DNA of 64,000 bases, from NCBI GenBank assembly GCA_021018995.1, contig CM037593.1, positions 12,862,088-12,926,087 of the forward strand, in the 5' to 3' direction. The stretch is from Chloranthus sessilifolius. Lineage: Eukaryota; Streptophyta; Magnoliopsida; Chloranthales; Chloranthaceae. A program made the position numbers and the translations under genes. The notes beneath the pieces were generated by a model, which saw only the letters and a program-made list of their open reading frames with translations, was not told the DNA's origin and ran no database searches. This document shows positions 56,059 through 64,000 of this stretch, piece after piece (within the stretch, counting starts at the first letter, position 1; each line of letters begins with the position of its first letter).

Positions 56059-58884
56059 TGTAATAACTCGTAAAATTAGACCCGAACTCAACTCACCTCG
56101 TGTGTGTGGTCGACACAAAAACTGATGTCATCATAAATTTTTATATAATAATAAATATTTAAATAATATTAGGATAACTTTGTGCGGACGAATTATGGTT
56201 TAAATGTGTGTTTGGGCCTTTAGTGTGAAAGCCATGCACCGACTTACCGTGTGCCGCTCCACACCGAAACCAAACTCTATTTCAAGTGGATAAGCCTAAC
56301 ACACTTTTGCAGTGTTATTGCTTCGCATCGAAACGAAGCCCTTTAGCTAATTAAAAGACAAAGCTTCTCAAAGAAGCTTCACCCGGTTGCAAAGCTTTGG
56401 AGTTTGGATTTTTAGAGAGAAAAAGAAGAGAAAACTTCCGCCCTTCTTGAGATTTCGACGATGAGATCGTGATCGCGCCGCAATATTTGCATTATTCATG
56501 AAGAACTCGATGCCAATCAACGCTTGAATCCCGCATTTGGTGAATTTCGATCGTTCAAACCCCATTTCCTTAGAAACCCCATTTTTCAAGAAACGCTCCA
56601 CCTCGTGATCGCTAATCAAGCGTTGAAGAGGTTAAGATCGATGCGTGGATCATTGACGACTTCATCTTGAATTCGTGGTGATCAATCGTGGTGAAATCGC
56701 AGTAGAAATTCGTAAGATTCGTTTCAAAACCCTTTTGGACAACGATCCTTAAAGGAGCGAAATCGATCGAAGAAAGGTTAGTTTTTATTTGATTTTAATG
56801 GTTTAGATTATAGAATAAATCATTGTTTTAGTTTAGTGTGGATGTGTGTGTGATTTGATGAAGATCGTAGAAGATTTGGATGAAAATAGGTCAAAAATGA
56901 CAAAACCTTATGGCTGTGCATTTCTGAAAGTTTTGATCGATCAATTGGGTGATTGATCGATCAAAATTGGATATTTATCGATCAAATTTGGTATTGATCG
57001 ACCAATGTAAGTGATTGATCGATCAAATTATATATACAATTAGAAAAATAGCAAGTTTGGTTGCTGGAAGTTCATTCCCGACAGCATTGATCGATCAATG
57101 GGAAGATTGATCGATCAATGTAATGTGTTGATCGATCAATGGTGAAATTGATCGATCAATGTGATGGTTGATCGATCAATGGTGAAATTGATCGATCAAT
57201 TTGACTTTGTCGATACTGCTTCAGTGTTTTGGCCATAACTTTTTACTTCGAACTCCGATTTATGCGATTCTTACGGCATTGGAAAGAGGATAACTAAATC
57301 TACAACTTTTATGAACTAACTAACTGATTAGTAAATTTTTTTGATGATCAAAATTGATTTGGAAGTTTGGCCAAGTTCTAAGTTAGCACGTTTTGACTGA
57401 AGTATCGATATAGCTTCGGTATTTTGGCCATAACTCTGTCCCGAACTCCGATTGACGCGATTCTTGATGCGTTGGAAAGTGTACGACGAGATCTAACTCG
57501 TTTATGAATTAACTAATTCTTTAATCAAATGTTTTGAGTATCAAAATAAAGTGGAAGTTGGGTTAAGTTTCAAGTCAACACGAAATTATCCATTTCATCT
57601 CGGTTTTGAGAAAACACTTAAATCGTCAATATTATTAATAATTAGGATCAATTTTTATACATCATTATGTGTGTGATGTAGACTAAGAGTGGAGGCCGTG
57701 GATAAGAACTTTTGGACTGCTTTAGAACGGCGTTGGAATTGCTTGGAAAGATCTGTTAAGGTAGGGAAAATTCAACTTAAAATGCATCTAATTTTAACTG
57801 CATGATATCTTAACATTTGTATTTTGGCTCTGGTTTTAAAAAGCATGTCTGCATATACATCAAGCTCAGTGAAACTCTGATTCTTGTATTCTGATACCTA
57901 CATATCTGATTCATGTATTCTGATGCCTGTTTCTGCTTTCTGCCATTTGCTCTGATATCTGATTCTTGAGGTCATATGTGTGTATTTGATTTTAAGTTTG
58001 AATTCAGACGATCCCCACCGACTCGGCGGTATATCCGTGACTGGCACAATTGTGCATCTGCTTTGAAAATTATCGGCACAATTGCGCTCCTTAGATGAGG
58101 CATTGTTGCATTTCCTGAAATTGTTCATTGAACGACGATTGGTTGGGATTTCCTATCGGCACACATCTGACTACTACGTGCTATATATTCATGGGAGTTA
58201 CTTAAGTTAGAGATATGCATGATTTAAGTCACTAATTATATTACACATAGCATCTGTTCTGACTACTCTGAAAGTACATCTGTCTGACATTTTATATCTG
58301 TTTTGTTCGTTTTAAAATTCAGCATCTGTTATATGAAAATCTTTATCTGCAATAATTGAATTTATCATCTGTTCTGCATAATGTTCTGGAAGTCATGTTT
58401 TATGAAATTGATGCAAATTAATTGAAATTCTTCTACTGTGCTTAGATGGTTAGCTCACCCTGTATATAAATATATTTTAGGTTCTGAGGCCCTTGCTCCC
58501 GGCACTGAGAGCAACCCTGACTACCTGCCTGATCCGGAGGCTGAGGTTGATGAGGAGAATACCAATACCCCTGCTGACGAGCACCACCCGTAGCTAGGGT
58601 ATTTGATTAGACTGAATATTTTGGGGATCTAGATATGTTTTGGATTATTGTGGTTATGGTGGCCACTTTTTTGTACTTAAAACTTTGTAGATACTTTATT
58701 TTTTTTTGTTTTTATATATATATATATATGTATTACCAAATTCTTCTCTTTTAAAGCTTTATAAGATGACTGATCGCTCGATTTCCGCTTAAACGGCGTA
58801 ACACTCTGTGATTTGTCCTGGGGATCATCCAGAGCATGATCATGATGGCACGGATTTCTGGGCACGAAAATTCGGGTTGTCACA
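56059..58884 (+). mobile_element. Nested LTR-2, copy B
   Basis: Duplicate of 7862-10705, ATTCT on both sides (56054-56058 and 58885-58889). Carries the palindrome array (56931-57200) and the intron/exon module. A short patch at 58770-58806 replaces the copy-A sequence 'gatttgccaccatcgatgg'. Confidence 0.92.
56931..57200. repeat. ATTGATCGATCAAT palindrome array, LTR-2 copy B
   Basis: Duplicate of 8735-9003, eleven units, no change in unit number. Confidence 0.9.
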
Positions 58885-59558
58885 ATTCTACTCTAAGCAA
58901 GGATCAAATTATTTAACTCAAAGGGGTTTAAAAGCCTACCTCTTGAAGTTAATCCTTCGGGTCCCATTGCGCCAATTTCAAGCAATCAGAATCTAAACCT
59001 TGAGGTCTAGTAGGCTCGGACTTCTAAGTCAGCCCAACACCACCTTACTTCAAGAGCAATAGACCCACACCCACCCTCAGAATTATCCTCTCTCTCCTAT
59101 CCTTCTCTCTTAATAGCTTAAATCGATCATAAATAAAAATACAAAACTTTTTAATGGTTGAGATGGGGAGAGGGTTTCTAAAACACAAGGGATCTAAGAT
59201 CAAACAGTGTAGTGTTACAAGGGCTTCAAATTCCAGATCATACGTGAGGGAGAATGATCAAACTCTTCTTCACACCTCTCTTATAAGCTAAATTCTCCTC
59301 TCAAAATATCAAGATATTTTACCTAAAATTCTATCCACTTAACTTGCAAATGTTTTCGGTGTTAAGCACTCACACATTACTTAATGTATATATCATCTAA
59401 AATATAACTTACACAAGTTCAAAACAAAAATCTTTTGGTCACATCACTCATCATACTCTAAGTTACCAAAATCAATCAGGTTCGTCTCGTAAAATTTTCG
59501 AACATGCTTACCGAGGTAATCGAAATCAGGTCTAAAATATCAGGGATATTACATCGCT

Positions 59559-60711
59559 GGAAAATATTGATGCGAATCTCGTGCTTTATTTGCATGATTT
59601 AATTTACTTATAGGATTTGATAGGGATTTTATTGTTTATATTTGAGCGTTTTTTCATACAAACTTGCCCTCAAATCTGCGACAACGAGGTATGCATATTT
59701 TAAACAGGGGCTGTAGCCTTTCTTTTGATCTATAGTTTTGTATTCATTATGCTCAAATCCCCTTTTCATTAGTGATTATTCTTCATTGGAGAATGGCGAT
59801 GCGAATTTCGTGCTTTACTTGCATGATTTGATTTACTTATGCAAATATCGTATTTTACTTGCATGATTTGATTTACTTATAGGATTTGATTTCCAAAATG
59901 GTTGAAAAAAATAGGAATTTATTGTTCATATTTGAGCGCTTTTTCCCTATAAATGCAAACTTATCCTCAAATCTGCGACAACAAGGGTTGTAGCCTTTAT
60001 TTTGATATATAGTTTAGCACTCATTATACTCAAATCCCTAACACTTCTATTCAAACTCTACACTATTTATAAACTACAAAGTATACAAGGGATGGTGTGA
60101 AATTGGGACATGTGTCTCAATCGAGCTTACAATGATTGATAAAGTTCTATAGTTCTCTATAGAAACTTCTCCACTCTTCATTGATTCTACATGGTGCCTT
60201 TTAGTGGCCTCAAACAATGGTTCCCAATCCTCAATGTATAAGCTAAACGTGGTCATTGGAAGATATAGTACAACTCATCCATAAATTCGATTGTGTAATT
60301 AATGGTAAAAAAATTTCAATCATCATAATACAAACAAGTAGGGTTGATCATAATAGCGTAGATGATGTCGTGTAATAATTTCATTAAATTCAGGCGCTTC
60401 CCAATAGGGGATGTGATGATTACAAAAGGAACGACTACGATGATTAGCAACCCAAAATAATTTTACCATTTTACATTACTTGTTCACTTGGCAGTATATT
60501 AAATTTCAAGTCAAAAAGTAATTTTTACGTAGCAAAAATGCACTGAAGTGAACACCTTATTTTACAGGGCAAAATTTGATATTATCGCATTATTTGTATT
60601 CCATTTTACTAGCAAATGGAGATTTTCCCATAATCATGTTACCATAAAGTAAACGAGGCATTAGAGAGGTGAAAAACCCTCGTCCGAAATAATTAAAATT
60701 AGGATATTAAT
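59559..60711. other. Spacer, copy B, no gene
   Basis: Duplicate of 11373-12532, with a small patch at about 60123-60140. Confidence 0.6.
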
Positions 60712-62353
60712 TGTAGATCAAATTTACGTGATCCGTAAATCTGCCATCAGGATCATACTCGATGACCCCCGGGACAATCACGAGTGTCTGCTCGTATAGC
60801 GGAAGCCAAGCAGACACTATCCAGCAGTGGTAGATCGAGTCAGTCATCTATGAACGCATTTCTCATAAAGAACAATAATGATAGAACAGTTAATTCTATA
60901 TAAAATCAAAAGAATACACATTCTCAAAAAGGAACCAAGAAGAACCATTGGTGATGGACATCCATCACCCAGACAATGGTTCCGATAGTGGTTCAATAGA
61001 ATGAATAAATAATACAATAAGTAATCCTACTAAAATATGTACAAAAGTGGCCACCAGGTACACAATAATCCAAAAGGACAAAAATACAGTACATCGGACA
61101 CACAGACTCAAAGTTGACAGAACTCGTCTATCAATGTCTCTCTCCTCGTCCTCTCGGCCTCACTGGTCAGTGGTAGTCTGGGCCACTGCGTCGAGCTACA
61201 AATTTCGTAACCTAAAATTGATTTAGAAAGGTGGTGAGCTACATCATAGCTCAATAGAAGAATGCCAACTAAACTAATTGAATATGCAGATCATGCTATC
61301 TCATAACAGAAATCAAATCAGGAACGTATAATCATGACGAATCGAACTAAAAGCTGAGATTTTATGCAAGAAATCAGATGTTATGCAAGTATATTATCAA
61401 AGTACTTAAATTGTGTGTATTTAACTTAAGAAACTCCCGTGACTATATAGCACGGAGTAAACAGGAATGTCCGATAGGAAACCCCAACCAATCTTCGTTC
61501 ACACGAACAATTTTGAAAGTGCAGCAATGCCTCATCTATGGAGTGCAATTGTGCCGAGGATTGAAAGCAGGTGCACAAGTGTGCCAGGCATCGGATATAC
61601 CGCCGGGTCGGTGGGGATCATCTGGTTTAAATCATCAAATCACATACATGCTTCTACGAATCAGAATGTAAATCGTAATAGCAAGAATCATGATATGCAT
61701 ACATGCTTGGTAAACACAGAAATCAGGGCATAGATATGAAATAAACATGGAATCATACTCAAAAGCAGTTTAAGTTGGTTTTCTCCTACCTCAGGTCACT
61801 TTATCTTCTAAGCAAATCCAAAGCCTTTTCAAAGTGTCAGGGTTTGATCCTAGATCATAAACATAGTACTTTAAGTGTTAGGGATGTCATAAAGTTAACC
61901 GGCACAATGTCCCGTGGTGTTTAACCCATAAAACCAAAACACAACAAAACAGGAGTGATTGATCGGTCACCACTCTTATTGATCGATCAATACCCCTTGT
62001 TGATCGATCAAGACCTCTCATTGATCGATCACCACCCTTTTAGCTCTCTTTCTGCAACAAGCCAATTGATCGATCAATACACCTTATTGATCGATCACCT
62101 ATCATCATTGATCGATCAATACACTCATTGATCGATCAATAACCTCTCTTCTACTCACATTTAACACAGCTTAAATTGATCGATCACCACTTGGGTTTAT
62201 CGATCAATGCATCCTGTTGATCGATCAATGCCCTCATTGATCGATCACTAGCCCATTTTCAAATTTCTCCCCCTCTTCTGTTCACATTATCTGCCTATAC
62301 AGATTGATCGATCAATGCCTTCATTGATCGATCAACAGGATGCATTGAGAGGA
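60712..62353 (-). mobile_element. Truncated LTR-3, copy B
   Basis: Duplicate of 12533-14224, about 50 bp shorter. The losses fall in three patches (60713-60765, 61100-61215, 61600-61660), each poor in CAG/CTG words relative to copy A. Confidence 0.82.
61958..62337. repeat. ATTGATCGATCAAT palindrome array, LTR-3 copy B
   Basis: Duplicate of 13829-14208. Confidence 0.9.
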
Positions 62354-63059
62354 GATTACTCATCAAGAAGCAACCGATATTGAGAGGAGATTTCATGCTG
62401 ATGAGATATGGGAAGCCATTAAAAACTACAATGCCGAATGTGCCCCTCGGTCCCGTGGCTTCACTCGAGGCTTCTTTTTCAATTTTTGGTTGGTTGTCAA
62501 AGATGTTGTGACCTGAATGGTTGACAAATCCTGGGAGGATGGGCACATTCACAAGTCTATAAATACCGCCTTCATCGTCCTAATCCCCAAAGAAAGAGGT
62601 GCTTTCGACATCAAGAAGTTTAGACCAATATTCTTGAGCTCCAGTCTATAAAAAAATCATAGCCAAATTTATTGCCAACCATTTGAAAGGAGTTATCGGC
62701 TCGGTTATATGAAAATCCAAAGGTGCGTTCATTGAAGGGCAGCAACTCCTAGACCTCACCGTTATTACACAAGAGTGTATTCATTCCAAATTGTCTTAAA
62801 AAGAAGACGAGGTTCTTATTATAGTTGATATGGAGAAGGCATGCGATTGATTCTGTTGGGAGTACCTACTTTGGATCTACGGATGCTTAGTCAGTGCTTA
62901 CTTTCCTATCATAAGTGAAAAAGCCAGTGGCTTTTTTTTAGCCACTAAGGGTCTGAGGCAGGGCTGCCGTCCATCTCCTTACCTATTCAATATCGCAAGT
63001 GATGGCCTTGCCCTCCTATTCCAACAAGTTGAATCATGGGGCTCTTAGAGGTTTTTAAT
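62354..63059 (+). pseudogene. LINE reverse transcriptase remnant, copy B
   Basis: Duplicate of 14225-14930, essentially identical, including the same stops. Confidence 0.88.
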
Positions 63060-64000
63060 CCTACATGTGATTTCAATATTAATCTACTCCAGTATTAAAT
63101 TCTGAGGCCCAAGAAATCAAAATGGCCATGGCAAAGTTTCCCTTCTTTTTTCAGGTGCTGCTTTATTGGGACTGTAGAAAAAGGGGCTCCATTAGAAAAT
63201 GTTTTAGGCTATTATACTCAAAATAAATGTTTTTGATAAAATGGTTTTACGGAAATTAGGAGTTCTAAGATATGTGAGATCCTAATATGTGGCACGTGTG
63301 AGGTTAGTCTTGTTCTTAGCAAATTACAAAACCAAACAAAAACGGAAACCGATTTGGATGGGTACAATTTTGGTTTTGGGTACTGAAAACCGGTTGAATA
63401 GGGAGAGAAAACTGACGGAAAATCGAAAAATCTCTCTAAAAATAAAAAATATATAAAAAAATCTAAAAGCGAACCAAACCAACCGAAATTGAAATTGGAT
63501 CGGTTTGGTTCGGTTTCAGTTGCACACATTACAGATTTCGATTAATCGAAACTAATAAATTCAGTTTCGGTTTGGTTTTGGCCAAATCGACACCGAAAGT
63601 GAAAATTTGGTTTCGGTTCCGTATATCGAACTTCTACAAATACTGGTATTAAAAATGATCTCTATCGTTTCTTTCAACACATTCAAGCATTGAACAAGAT
63701 GATGGGTTTTGATTGTCTTGAATCTAATGATAGAGATCGTGTTTCATGCCAACCTTTGGTCCTAAGGATCTTACATCATGGCCTTCAAATCAGAAGGCTA
63801 AGATGGTCCACATCCTAAAATTAACAAGCCTTTCTTTTGAACTATATCCAACGGCCCAAATATCATGTGCAAGTAGTTGCTCCCTTACATATGTATTATT
63901 TAGGGTACCTCTGTTCGCTCCTATTGGATTCCAAAGGGTAAGATCTGATAAGTTGCTGGAGATCCATTTTATGGAAGATCTGGGTAAATACGATCTCCAT
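63060..64000. other. Decayed repeats at window end, copy B
   Basis: Duplicate of 14931-15870; no gene. Confidence 0.6.

Larger units (their letters stand above)
55558..59553 (-). mobile_element. Solo gypsy LTR-1, copy B
   Basis: Duplicate of 7361-11372, with TCGTT at the left and TCGCT (59554-59558) at the right. Contains nested LTR-2. Confidence 0.9.
48207..64000. repeat. Tandem segmental duplication, copy B
   Basis: Same-orientation copy of 1-15870. The window ends while the match is still running: the last base corresponds to 15870. Upstream of 48207 about 280 bp of K1 kinase sequence and then an older repeat block are visible. These show what probably lies to the left of the window for copy A, if the duplication extends that far. 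Confidence 0.97.

Overview
This is nuclear DNA of a flowering plant: it is AT-rich, has few genes, and is dominated by LTR retrotransposons, LINE and DNA-transposon remnants. Low-copy protein coding is limited to one small protein-kinase family of the plant MAPKKK17/18/20-like (short MEKK) type. The species cannot be named from the sequence. No rRNA, tRNA, CRISPR or prokaryotic feature was seen.

Layout. Positions 1-15870 (copy A) recur almost base for base at 48207-64000 (copy B), so the window holds one full period of about 48.2 kb of a direct tandem duplication, or an assembly duplicate. Each copy carries, in order: a decayed forward kinase (K1), a short kinase shard (K1b), a kinase fragment (K5), a reverse-strand kinase gene (K2, intact in A, frameshifted in B), a Mutator-like TIR element with 9-bp target duplications, a forward kinase pseudogene (K3) split by a solo copia LTR, a solo gypsy LTR (LTR-1) with another solo LTR (LTR-2) nested in it, a truncated third LTR (LTR-3), and a LINE reverse-transcriptase remnant. 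An older, diverged third copy of the same series (copy C, about 37300-47870) lacks the later insertions and contains kinase pseudogene K4.

Between A and C lies a nested retrotransposon: a Ty1/copia element (16680-35526, 5' LTR truncated, gag and pol broken by stops and frameshifts) into whose leader a 12-kb Ty3/gypsy chromovirus (18432-30398, reverse strand) has inserted. The chromovirus has both LTRs, a tRNA-Met-type primer site, a polypurine tract, gag with two zinc knuckles, protease, RT, integrase and a chromodomain-like tail, plus a decayed extra ORF before its 3' LTR.

Main points for a second look: (i) two places where the chromovirus gag-pol reading frame is interrupted by perfect GT...AG intron-like segments (138 and 80 bp); (ii) a shared module inside three diverged LTR types, with conserved donor, 0.6-0.7 kb AT-rich intron-like stretch, conserved acceptor and an acidic C-terminal coding exon; (iii) clustered mismatches between otherwise identical copies, concentrated at CAG/CTG/CCWGG contexts, which look more like consensus-calling errors than mutation; (iv) kinase copies arranged as inverted repeats around the one intact gene.
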